Origin: PALSA-1006 sp963733265
Lineage (GTDB): Bacteria; Pseudomonadota; Gammaproteobacteria; Burkholderiales; Gallionellaceae
Reading direction: 5' to 3'
Length of the DNA: 64,000 nt
Assembly: GCA_963733265.1 (NCBI GenBank)
Contig: CAVTCF010000003.1
Span: forward strand, 558,001 to 622,000
This document shows positions 1-7,815 of this stretch, piece by piece (position 1 is the stretch's first letter; every line of letters begins with the position of its first letter). The notes under the pieces are model-generated. The model was not told the origin of the DNA and made no database searches. It worked only from the letters and a program-made list of their open reading frames with translations. Position numbers and translations under genes: made by a program.

Positions 1-1
1 T

Positions 2-1048
2 GACTCTGCTGCCTCGGTAGCAGAGGGAATTCGCAGCATGGTGGTGCGCGGTGCACCGGCCATTGGCGTGGCGGCGGCTTATGGTGTGGCATTGGAGGCG
101 TTGCGTTTAAGTATGCTCCTTCCTCCAGCCAGGGGGAAGGCTGGGATGGGGGTAAAGGTTCTTGTCAATAACGTGTCTCCCCCCTCCCTAGCCCTCCCCC
201 TGCATGGGGGAGGGAATAGCTTAGCGGAATTTAAATCGGGTATGGAAGCGGGTTTTGCCGTGCTTTCTCAGAGCCGTCCGACAGCGGTAAATTTGTTTTG
301 GGCATTGCAGCGTATGCGCAAAGTTTGGGAGAGCATCGCTACGCAATCGCCGTCACAAATAGCCGTGCGTTTGCTGGATGAGGCGCACGAAATTTTGGCT
401 GAAGACATTCGTATTAACCGCGCAATGGGGGCGTACGGTGCAGAATTACTGAAAGACGGCGCGCGGGTATTGACGCATTGCAACGCCGGGGCGCTGGCGA
501 CGGCGGGGTGGGGGACTGCGTTGGGTGTATTCCGCTCGGCAGTAGAAGCTGGCAAAAAGATTTCGGTTATTGCCGATGAGACGCGTCCATTTTTGCAGGG
601 TGCCCGGCTGACCGCTTGGGAAATGGTGCAGGAAAAAATACCGGTCACGCTCATTACAGACAGCATGGCGGGTTACATGATGGCACACGGCGAAGTGGAT
701 GCTGTAGTAGTCGGTACTGATCGCGTGGCGGCCAATGGAGATGTGGCAAACAAGATAGGAACTTACATGGTGGCTGTGCTCGCGCGGCGACACGATATTC
801 CGTTCTATGTGGCATGCCCGCTGTCTACTATTGATATGAATATTGCCAGCGGAGAAGACATTCCCATTGAAGAGCGCTCTGTCGATGAGGTAAAAGGTTT
901 CCGCGATACGCATTGGGCGGCAGAAGGTGTAAAGATACGCAATCCTGCTTTTGACGTGACCCCTGCAGAATTAGTGACTGGATTGATTACCGAACGGGGT
1001 GTTATTTTGCAGCCGGATGCAGAAAAGCTGCGCAGGTTGTTTGAGTAA
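2..1048 (+). CDS. mtnA: 5-methylthioribose-1-phosphate isomerase, 5' end outside window
   Basis: This enzyme isomerises methylthioribose-1-phosphate to methylthioribulose-1-phosphate in cytosolic methionine salvage. The frame is already open at base 2 and family residues precede the first ATG at 38, so the true start lies before the window. Visible family blocks, in order, are VRGAPAIGVAAAYG, SRPTAVNLFWAL, the catalytic-cysteine block CNAGALAT (Cys codon 479-481), ETRPFLQGARLTAWE, and the catalytic-aspartate block VGTDRVAANGDVANKIGTY. Between ALEALRL and LAEFKSGMEAG sit about 35 extra Pro/Gly-rich residues that the family normally lacks; they are encoded by a dispersed repeat lying in frame (separate entry). 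All catalytic blocks downstream remain in frame, so the protein is probably made. No other methionine-salvage gene is visible nearby. Confidence 0.93.
   Translation, partial: DSAASVAEGIRSMVVRGAPAIGVAAAYGVALEALRLSMLLPPARGKAGMGVKVLVNNVSPPSLALPLHGGGNSLAEFKSGMEAGFAVLSQSRPTAVNLFWALQRMRKVWESIATQSPSQIAVRLLDEAHEILAEDIRINRAMGAYGAELLKDGARVLTHCNAGALATAGWGTALGVFRSAVEAGKKISVIADETRPFLQGARLTAWEMVQEKIPVTLITDSMAGYMMAHGEVDAVVVGTDRVAANGDVANKIGTYMVAVLARRHDIPFYVACPLSTIDMNIASGEDIPIEERSVDEVKGFRDTHWAAEGVKIRNPAFDVTPAELVTGLITERGVILQPDAEKLRRLFE
114..216 (+). repeat. Palindromic dispersed repeat inserted in frame in mtnA (copy A)
   Basis: A C-run/G-run palindromic element of about 100 bp. Its landmarks are an AGGGGGAAGGCT segment, a GGATGGGGGT segment, and a distal hairpin formed by CCCTCCCCCTGCA and TGGGGGAGGG. 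The same landmarks occur in the same order, on the opposite strand, at 21361-21527. The reading frame of mtnA passes through the element without a stop. The exact ends and any target duplication could not be fixed by eye. Confidence 0.8.
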
Positions 1049-1142
1049 TCGGATATCCGAAATTTGTTGTCGATTTAGGTCAAGAACCTTTTTGCATAAA
1101 AAATGGATTTGTGTTGACTTGGTCTCATGTATTTCAGTTATC

Positions 1143-1193
1143 AGTCGGTCAAATGCTGTGTAATTATGTCTTCATAAAGATATCTGACCGACT
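1143..1193. promoter_or_regulatory. Inverted repeat in the mtnA-DUF1566 intergenic region
   Basis: The 314-base stretch 1049-1362 holds no convincing gene. It contains a 9-bp inverted repeat, AGTCGGTCA (1143-1151) and TGACCGACT (1185-1193), separated by 33 bases. A TTGACT hexamer at 1114-1119 with TTATCA 18 bases later is a possible promoter for the downstream gene. The repeat would then lie at or just after the transcription start, as an operator or leader hairpin would. Nothing else supports this. Confidence 0.3.
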
Positions 1194-1362
1194 AGGAACT
1201 GCTTTTGGCGAGCGGGGCTTTCTGGTAAGCAATTTAGCATTACAATATGAACAATGCGCTGAATGCGATACTCATACCTGACTTCCAATCTAGGCGGTTT
1301 CAGTTAGAATGCTCTCAGCCCTGTTGTGTTGGGGCAATCCCAAGATACTGCGAGCTAGAGAT

Positions 1363-3190
1363 ATGCGTGCATCTAAATTGTTAAACCTGTTCGGCATTAC
1401 CTTAATTGCTTTTCTGATCTTCGCAGCTCCTATCCAATCTGCCGCAGCTTCCAAAGCCAAAGATCAAACAGATACATCAGACAAAGACCGTCTCGTACTT
1501 ATGCCTCTAATTGCTAATTGCGCCAGTGGAAGATAAGAATCTGGCTGGGGCTATGGAATCAGCATTGGTTGAGGGGTTGCAACTGAAATATGAGGTATTC
1601 TCCGGAGAAATAGTAGCCAAGAAAGCTCGTGAAGCTTACCTCAAGATAAACCAAGCGACTGCCGTAAACTCACACTGTGATGAAGTTCGCTGTATGCAAA
1701 ACATTGCCGGGGCATTTCAAGCCGAACTGATTGGTGTTGCCAATGTGGCAAAGCAGGATGGCGGCTATTTCCTATCCCTGACAATTCAAAATATCTTCGA
1801 CAATAAAGTGGCGTACTCAAAGTCGATTGCCTGTGCAAAATGCACTTCCTTCCAAGTTGTGGATAAGCTGAAAGAATTGAGCGGTGTTGTCGCTAGTGGT
1901 GCCCCTGATACCGCGGAAGACGAGTTACAGAAAGAAGCCGTCAGAAAGCAAAGAGCCGAACAGCTCAAAAAGGAACAACAGGCATTTGAAGAGAAACTAC
2001 GCAATGCAGATGCCGTAGAACGCAAAAGACTGCTGGATGCCAAAGCCGCTGATGATAAACGACTTGCTGAGATGAAAACTGCTGCCGAAGCACGCCGCAA
2101 GAACAATCAGGCGCAGCCAACCACCTTCCCGCCACTGGAGCAGGCACAAACGGAAATCACCAAGCTAACTGAGAAGATTGCGGTAATCGAATCGGGGTAT
2201 GAAAAAGAACTTGCCGATACACGCAAACAAGTAAAGCAACGTTACTCTGACAAACTGGATGCACTCGACAAGGAACAACGCGACGAGTTTGAATCCAAAG
2301 ATGAGTTCAAAACCAAACAGGAAAAGAAGCGCAATGACCTCAACAGCCAGCGCGATGCCGAACTGGCAAGACTCAATGTGTCGACAGTAGCAGAAACCGA
2401 AACAGTCCCCTTTAAAGCCAGAATCAAAGCCTTAACCGAACACGAGTACATCGTTGGAGCAGACGGAATCGAAGCAGCACTGGGTTCGTATGATACCGAT
2501 GAACATCAATTCACTATAAAGCTACGCAGCAAGAATTCCACTCTTAAATTGAAACTGAACGGCACTGTTCCCTTACAAGGAGCTGAAGCCAAAGCATTCA
2601 AACAACAGTGGCAAACCGGACTGGTGCGAGCGGAAGCAAAAGCCAAGTTCAATGGAGATTTGGTTGAAGTGGCGTTGCTCAATGATGCTGACAACAGCCG
2701 TTTACTTTCCTACGAAGGTATATTTAAGAACAGCGAGGTAGTCGCTGCAGTTGCTGCGGCTACCGAACTCAAACTGTGGATCACGGCTGACGGAAGCAAC
2801 AGCAAAGCAGCATTAGAAAGTTATCTAAGTCAGTATCCAAAAGGTAGATATCTAGCCGAGGCAAGCGTTAAACTGAAAATGCTTGAAGAAGGTTATGTTT
2901 TCCAAGGCGGGCTGATCTGGACGCCGATAGATTATTCAAGAAAGACTTGGTCGAAGGCCAATGCCTATTGCAGCAACACCGCTATCAATGGTCAAAGCGG
3001 CTGGCGCTTGCCGACGAGGGATGAATTGGGTGCCTTGTATAAGTCAGGTGAGATGAAGGGTCAGGGGTGGTACACTTGGTCATCCACGCCGGAAAGCGCT
3101 GGCTACTACTACATAGTCTCACTGGACTCCGGCGGCGGCGTTAACGCGAGCCCCGACACGAACGTGCTCTTGTATGAGTGCGTGCATTAG
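1363..3190 (+). pseudogene. Secreted CsgG/TolB-like plus DUF1566 (Lcl_C) protein, frameshifted
   Basis: The signal peptide and the body of this protein lie in different frames. Frame one, from ATG 1363, gives a signal peptide (LLNLFGITLIAFLIFAAPIQ then SAAAS) and the strand RLVLMPLIA, and stops at 1536. Frame two carries PVEDKNLAGAMESALVEGL and about 550 more residues. A tandem 7-bp duplication at 1507-1520 causes the shift; removing one copy joins the frames as LVLMPLIAPVEDKNL. The N-terminal third resembles periplasmic domains that bind or assemble at the envelope. The middle (about residues 140-280 of the second frame) is Lys/Glu-rich coiled coil. The C-terminus is a DUF1566/Lcl_C domain with GWRLPTRDELGALY. 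Internal initiation at TTG 1511 is possible but would give a product without a signal peptide. The biological role is unknown. Confidence 0.75.
1507..1520 (+). repeat. 7-bp tandem duplication (CTAATTG x2) causing a frameshift
   Basis: CTAATTG occurs twice in direct succession at 1507-1513 and 1514-1520. Seven bases are two codons plus one base, so the second copy shifts the frame. Deleting either copy restores a continuous reading frame from the signal peptide at 1363 to the stop at 3190. Confidence 0.9.
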
Positions 3191-3286
3191 AGCCTTGGCC
3201 TTTTTGAACTTTTATGAATTTTATGACGTTTTCGTCTCGATTTCATTATCAATTTCTTGAGCCTAACGTTGCCAGGTCAAACCATC

Positions 3287-3592
3287 ATGCTACTTTCACC
3301 TTTAGTCCAAAAATCCTTCGATTCGTGGATTAAATGCAATACATGGCACACGGGACATCCTTCTGATGAAAATCGGTTTTACGAGTTTGTTTGGAATGTT
3401 TTCAGATACTCAAGAAAGAGACCCAGTGAGAAGAATTTGAGGGAGCTAATTTTAGAGCGAGGGCGCGGTAAACTAGACCCCGAACACCTTGAACGGGTAG
3501 CATTAAGATATTCCGGTCTTTATGCCACCCTACTTGATTTCGCAAAGGCAAGAACACAAAGAAGTTTGTTTTTTCCTAGCGAATTTGAGTAA
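3287..3592 (+). CDS. Hypothetical protein
   Basis: I do not recognise this protein of about 101 residues. It is soluble, with no signal peptide or membrane segment, and is rich in Arg, Leu and aromatic residues (WIKCNTWHTGH, RFYEFVWNVFRYSRKRP). I prefer the ATG at 3287; the open frame extends to a TTG at 3257, and neither start has a strong ribosome-binding site. It lies between the broken DUF1566 gene and a small TPR-like gene on the same strand, and nothing nearby suggests a function. It may be a real small gene or a chance frame. Confidence 0.4.
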   Translation: MLLSPLVQKSFDSWIKCNTWHTGHPSDENRFYEFVWNVFRYSRKRPSEKNLRELILERGRGKLDPEHLERVALRYSGLYATLLDFAKARTQRSLFFPSEFE

Positions 3593-3637
3593 AGGAAGCA
3601 ATGGTGATTTTACCTTGCACAAATAACCTCACAGGCC

Positions 3638-3970
3638 ATGATCAATCGGTGGAATAACAAGATCTTTGACGAATTTATCAGCTTACGAGATGAACTTCGC
3701 GCAGCAAAGAGGGATAAAGACTATCAGCAAGTGCTGTCTATTGGTCAGCAAATCCTTGAGCTAGATAAGTCAGCAAAGTTTTTGAAAATTGCGACCCCTA
3801 TCTTCCTTAAAGACATGGGAAACGCATGCATAAAATTAGGCGACAACGCTTCAGCGGTGACATATTTCAAAGATGCGATAAAGAAATTTACTGTACTCAG
3901 GACTCAATCACGCGACTGGCAAAATGAGATTGATGTTATCCAGAGAAAGTTGGATAAGTTACCCGAATAA
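3638..3970 (+). CDS. Small TPR-like protein
   Basis: A 110-residue, mostly helical protein. Residues about 20-95 look like two tetratricopeptide-type helical hairpins: YQQVLSIGQQILELDKS, then FLKDMGNACIKLGDNASAVTYFKDAIKKF, which has the alanine and bulky-residue spacing of a TPR. There is no signal peptide, so it is probably a cytosolic protein-interaction module. The start is the only ATG near the 5' end, with a weak upstream AGG. Its partner is not evident. It lies 45 bases downstream of the preceding small hypothetical gene and may be co-transcribed with it. Confidence 0.5.
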   Translation: MINRWNNKIFDEFISLRDELRAAKRDKDYQQVLSIGQQILELDKSAKFLKIATPIFLKDMGNACIKLGDNASAVTYFKDAIKKFTVLRTQSRDWQNEIDVIQRKLDKLPE

Positions 3971-4054
3971 TCTTTGCTATTTCATCTGGCTTATTGAACG
4001 GCGCGCAGTGCGTTAAAATACAACCTTGCTTGTTTGGGCTTATCCTGACCTTCT

Positions 4055-5335
4055 ATGCTTGAAATCGTTCTAATTGTTGCATCTGTTCTGACCTTGGCTT
4101 TGCTGGTGACTTTGCTAATTATGTTGCGCAAGTTGCCGGAGCAATCTGCCAAGGTGTTGGAGTTGCAGCATCGCGCCATGCTCACCGATTTGCATGACGG
4201 TTTGAATAAGCAGGGCGATCGATTGATCGCCGCGCAAACTGACTTGTCGGAGCGTTTGCGCACGGCGGTGGGCGAAGAGTTGCGCGCCACGCGTGATGCG
4301 GTGAACGTGCTGCAAGCCAAGCAGGAAGCGCTACGCACAGAGATATTGTCGACAACTCTGGAGAAACTGTCCGAGCAGGGGCGTGCGGATCAGGAGCTGA
4401 TTCAGAATTCGTTTCGCAATGCCATGCTGCATTTGGCAAACAAGATTGAAGAGTTGGAAAAGAAAGTGGATTCCCGCTTGGAACTCATCGGCGGGAAAGT
4501 AAATGAACGTTTGGATGAAGGTTTCAAAAAGACCAATGAAACCTTTGTCAGTGTGATGGCAAGGCTGGCAACCATCGACGAAGCGCAGAAGAAGATTGAT
4601 GGGCTAACCACCAATGTGGTGAGTTTGCAGGAACTCCTCGGGGATAAGCGTTCACGCGGTGCATTTGGCGAAGTGCAATTGGAAGGACTGGTGCGCAATA
4701 TCTTGTCGCCGCAGGCTTATGAGATGCAATATACTTTGTCCAACGGAACGCGCGCTGATTGCGTGTTGAAGCTGCCGGAGCCGACGGGTATGGTGGCGGT
4801 GGATTCAAAATTTCCACTGGAAAACTATCACCGCATGTTTGATGCAGCGAGTCCGGCAGAAAGATTGGTGGCTGAAAAGCAATTCAAGGCTGACATCAAA
4901 AAACATGTTGATGACATCGGCAGCAAGTACATCATTCCCGATGAGACTTCAGACGGCGCGGTGATGTTCATTCCTGCCGAAGCAGTCTTTGCCGAGATTC
5001 ACGCCCACCATTCGGATATTGTTGATTACGCCATGCAACGCCGCGTCTGGATCGTTTCGCCGACAACGTTAATGGCGGTGTTGAATACCGCACGCGCCGT
5101 GATGAAAGATGTGGAAACACGCAAACAGGTACACATTATCAAAGATGAATTGGGTAAGCTGGGCAAAGATTTCGGGCGTTTCGATGAGCGTATGAAAAAG
5201 CTGGCAGAGCACATTCGCCAAGCCAATAAAGATGTGGATGATGTGCAAATCAGCAGCCGTAAAATTTCCGAACAATTTGCCAAGATAGAACGGGTAGAAT
5301 TGGATATACCTCAAGCATTGGAAGACAAAGTATGA
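4055..5335 (+). CDS. rmuC: DNA recombination protein RmuC
   Basis: A 426-residue RmuC homologue, a family linked to limiting inversions and rearrangements between repeats. Residues about 2-26 form one membrane segment (IVLIVASVLTLALLVTLLIML), followed by a long coiled coil to about residue 190. The C-terminal nuclease-like domain contains RGAFGEVQLEGLVRNIL and the PD-(D/E)xK-type residues around RADCVLKLP and VAVDSKFPLENY, then YIIPDETSDGAVMFIPAEAVFAEI. Length and architecture are normal. It ends 78 bases before nadE; the gap contains a short C/G-run repeat. Confidence 0.93.
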   Translation: MLEIVLIVASVLTLALLVTLLIMLRKLPEQSAKVLELQHRAMLTDLHDGLNKQGDRLIAAQTDLSERLRTAVGEELRATRDAVNVLQAKQEALRTEILSTTLEKLSEQGRADQELIQNSFRNAMLHLANKIEELEKKVDSRLELIGGKVNERLDEGFKKTNETFVSVMARLATIDEAQKKIDGLTTNVVSLQELLGDKRSRGAFGEVQLEGLVRNILSPQAYEMQYTLSNGTRADCVLKLPEPTGMVAVDSKFPLENYHRMFDAASPAERLVAEKQFKADIKKHVDDIGSKYIIPDETSDGAVMFIPAEAVFAEIHAHHSDIVDYAMQRRVWIVSPTTLMAVLNTARAVMKDVETRKQVHIIKDELGKLGKDFGRFDERMKKLAEHIRQANKDVDDVQISSRKISEQFAKIERVELDIPQALEDKV

Positions 5336-5362
5336 ACTTCGGTAACCTATTAATTCAGAATC

Positions 5363-5392
5363 ATTCCTTCCCCCTGATAGGGGAGGGGATTG
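5363..5392 (+). repeat. Short C-run/G-run palindrome between rmuC and nadE (partial copy C)
   Basis: The sequence ATTCCTTCCCCCTGATAGGG followed by GAGGGGAT is a small hairpin that matches one arm of the longer repeat found in mtnA and downstream of argG. It lacks the second hairpin. It could be a degenerate copy or a simple hairpin terminator for rmuC. Confidence 0.5.
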
Positions 5393-5413
5393 TTGCATTG
5401 AGGAATAATTGAG

Positions 5414-7018
5414 ATGAAGATCGCAATTGCACAGATCAACTGTACCGTCGGTGACTTGCAAGGGAACACAGCAAAAATTGCCGAATACGTTCAACGCGCC
5501 AAAGAGCAGGGCGCAGATATATTACTGACCCCGGAATTAAGTCTGTGCGGTTATCCCCCGGAAGATTTATTGTTGCGCGACGGGTTTTATTTTGCCTGTG
5601 ATACGGCACTGCGCGAACTGGCAGAGCAGGTTCATGGCATTACTGTAATTGTGGGGCATCCGGACAAGATCGGAGATCGTTGTTACAACGCGGCTTCGAC
5701 ACTGCGCAATGGAAAGATAATTGCTACCTACCACAAGCACTCACTTCCAAATCACAGTGTGTTCGATGAGGAGCGATATTTTGCCCACGGTAACGAACCC
5801 TGTTTGCTTAAGATGGGCGGTGTGACATTTGGCATTATTATTTGCGCGGATATTTGGCATGAACATGCGGCCGACTTGGCCAAAGAGGCCGGTGCTGAAA
5901 TATTGCTTGTGCTGAATGCCTCTCCGTATCACTTCAATAAGCAGGCAACGCGCTATGAGACGATACGCGAGCGTATCGGTGATACCGGTTTGGCCGTGGT
6001 GTATGCCAACATGGTAGGAGGGCAGGATGAACTGGTATTCGACGGTGCTTCATTCGTGATGGATCACCAGGGCAAGTTGACGCATCAGCTCCCTGCTTTC
6101 GAAGAAGTGCTGGGCATGATCGAGTTGCAAGATGGAAAACTGCTTCGGGGTTCCTGCGCGAATGTGGACAAAGATGAGAGCAGTATCTATCGTGCTCTGT
6201 GCCTTGGCGTGCGCGATTACATCCTGAAAAACAAATTTCCCGGCGTTTTATTGGGGCTGTCGGGCGGTATAGATTCCGCGTTGACACTCACAGTGGCAGT
6301 CGATGCGCTGGGCGCAGACAAAGTGCGCGCGGTGATGATGCCTTCGCCCTATACCGCGCAAATGAGCATAGACGATTCCCGCGAGATGGTAAAACTACTC
6401 GGTGTGAGCTACGAAGAACTGGACATTCAACCCTCCTTTGCCTCACTGCAAGCAACACTGTCTCCTTTGTTCAAAGGTCTGCCCAGCGATACTACCGAAG
6501 AAAATCTGCAAGCGAGGATTCGAGGGACATTGCTGATGGCCTTGTCGAACAAGACCGGCTCACTGGTGCTGACCACCGGTAATAAGTCTGAAATGACGGT
6601 TGGCTATGCTACGCTGTATGGCGATATGGCAGGCGGTTTTGCTGTACTTAAAGATGTGAGCAAAACCTGGGTGTACCGTTTGGCCAATTATCGGAATCGC
6701 ATAGACCGGGTTATACCAGAGCGAATTATCACGCGTCCGCCCAGTGCCGAATTGAAACCGGACCAAACCGATCAGGATAATTTGCCGCCGTATGATGTGC
6801 TTGATGCCATCATGGCCGGCTATGTTGAAAAAAACCTGAATATCAGTGAAATCGTGGCTGAAGGCTATGCCGAGGCCGATGTATACAGAGTGGTTAAACT
6901 CATTCGCATCGCCGAATACAAGCGCCGCCAGGCGCCGGTCGGTGTTCGCATTACGGATCGGGGATTTGGTAAAGATTGGCGCTACCCAATCACGGTACGT
7001 TATCAGGATGATTTTTAG
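5414..7018 (+). CDS. nadE: Glutamine-dependent NAD+ synthetase
   Basis: Makes NAD+ from nicotinic acid adenine dinucleotide, ATP and glutamine-derived ammonia. Residues 1-260 are a nitrilase-type amidase with the expected Glu (ELSLCGYPPEDLL), Lys (YHKHSLPNHSVFDEERYF) and Cys144 (IIICADIWH). Residues 265-534 are the synthetase, with the ATP-pyrophosphatase loop SGGIDS at 283-288 and the later blocks GNKSEMTVGYATLYGDM and ITRPPSAELKPDQTDQD. The length of 534 residues is typical of the two-domain bacterial form. glnB follows 35 bases later, so nitrogen-dependent co-transcription is possible. Confidence 0.96.
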   Translation: MKIAIAQINCTVGDLQGNTAKIAEYVQRAKEQGADILLTPELSLCGYPPEDLLLRDGFYFACDTALRELAEQVHGITVIVGHPDKIGDRCYNAASTLRNGKIIATYHKHSLPNHSVFDEERYFAHGNEPCLLKMGGVTFGIIICADIWHEHAADLAKEAGAEILLVLNASPYHFNKQATRYETIRERIGDTGLAVVYANMVGGQDELVFDGASFVMDHQGKLTHQLPAFEEVLGMIELQDGKLLRGSCANVDKDESSIYRALCLGVRDYILKNKFPGVLLGLSGGIDSALTLTVAVDALGADKVRAVMMPSPYTAQMSIDDSREMVKLLGVSYEELDIQPSFASLQATLSPLFKGLPSDTTEENLQARIRGTLLMALSNKTGSLVLTTGNKSEMTVGYATLYGDMAGGFAVLKDVSKTWVYRLANYRNRIDRVIPERIITRPPSAELKPDQTDQDNLPPYDVLDAIMAGYVEKNLNISEIVAEGYAEADVYRVVKLIRIAEYKRRQAPVGVRITDRGFGKDWRYPITVRYQDDF

Positions 7019-7053
7019 TTATACTTGTCACACTTTATTTTGCAGGGGGAGAT

Positions 7054-7392
7054 ATGAAAAAAATTGAAGCTGTTATTAAGCCTTTCAAACTGGATGAGGT
7101 TCGCGAAGCCCTGTCTGAGCTCGGTGTCAGTGGTTTGACCGTAACTGAAGTTAAGGGGTTCGGGCGTCAAAAGGGACACACTGAACTCTATCGCGGTGCC
7201 GAGTATGTGGTGGACTTTTTACCCAAGATCAAAGTTGAGATTGTGGTAACCACAGCTTTGCTGGAAACAGCAATTGATGCCATCATTAAAGCGGCGCGCA
7301 CCGGTAAAATTGGTGACGGGAAAATATTTGTCACTTCAGTTGAGAAAGTTATTCGTATCCGCACAGGCGAGACGGACGAGTCGGCAATATAA
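7054..7392 (+). CDS. glnB: Nitrogen regulatory protein P-II
   Basis: A 112-residue PII trimer subunit that senses 2-oxoglutarate and ATP/ADP and is uridylylated by GlnD. The T-loop GFGRQKGHTELYRGAEY is intact with Tyr51 as the modified residue, and the B-loop TGKIGDGKIFV and C-loop RIRTGE are present. Residues throughout are closer to GlnB than to GlnK, and no amtB follows, which supports glnB. The ribosome-binding site GGGGGAG lies 4-6 bases before the ATG. Its place directly after the glutamine-consuming nadE is a common betaproteobacterial arrangement. Confidence 0.96.
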   Translation: MKKIEAVIKPFKLDEVREALSELGVSGLTVTEVKGFGRQKGHTELYRGAEYVVDFLPKIKVEIVVTTALLETAIDAIIKAARTGKIGDGKIFVTSVEKVIRIRTGETDESAI

Positions 7393-7406
7393 CGTTAGAG
7401 GTATTC

Positions 7407-7760
7407 ATGATCGACAAGCTGTTCGCCGACCATTTCGCATCTGACTGGATAGATTCCTGGAATCAGCACAACCTTGTTCGTATTCTGTCGCATTACACCG
7501 ACGATTTTGAAATGTCATCGCCTGTAATCATCAAGATGGCAGGCGAAGCGTCAGGAATACTAAAGGGTAAGGAGGCTGTGGGTTCCTATTGGGCTAAAGC
7601 TCTTCAATCAGTTCCGAATCTTCATTTTGAGTTGGTTTCCACGCTTGTTGGCATCAATAGCATCACTCTCTACTACAATGGAGTTCGTGGTCCATCCGCG
7701 GAGGTGTTTCATTTTAACCAAGATGGCAAAGTGACGAGGGCATATGCACATTACCTCTAA
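7407..7760 (+). CDS. NTF2-like / SnoaL-type protein
   Basis: A 117-residue single-domain protein of the NTF2-like (SnoaL) fold. The N-terminal helix WIDSWNQHNLVRILSHYTDDFEM is the classic opening of this fold, followed by GKEAVGSYWAKALQSVPNLHFEL and the terminal strands of the cone-shaped barrel. Members are small cytosolic enzymes or binding proteins with varied substrates, so no reaction can be assigned. The gene starts 15 bases after glnB with a GAGG ribosome-binding site and is probably read from the same transcript. Confidence 0.75.
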   Translation: MIDKLFADHFASDWIDSWNQHNLVRILSHYTDDFEMSSPVIIKMAGEASGILKGKEAVGSYWAKALQSVPNLHFELVSTLVGINSITLYYNGVRGPSAEVFHFNQDGKVTRAYAHYL

Positions 7761-7815
7761 TCCTTGCTCAAGAAGGACAGGCTAGAGCGGAATAGCCCTC
7801 AAAACGGCTTTATAT

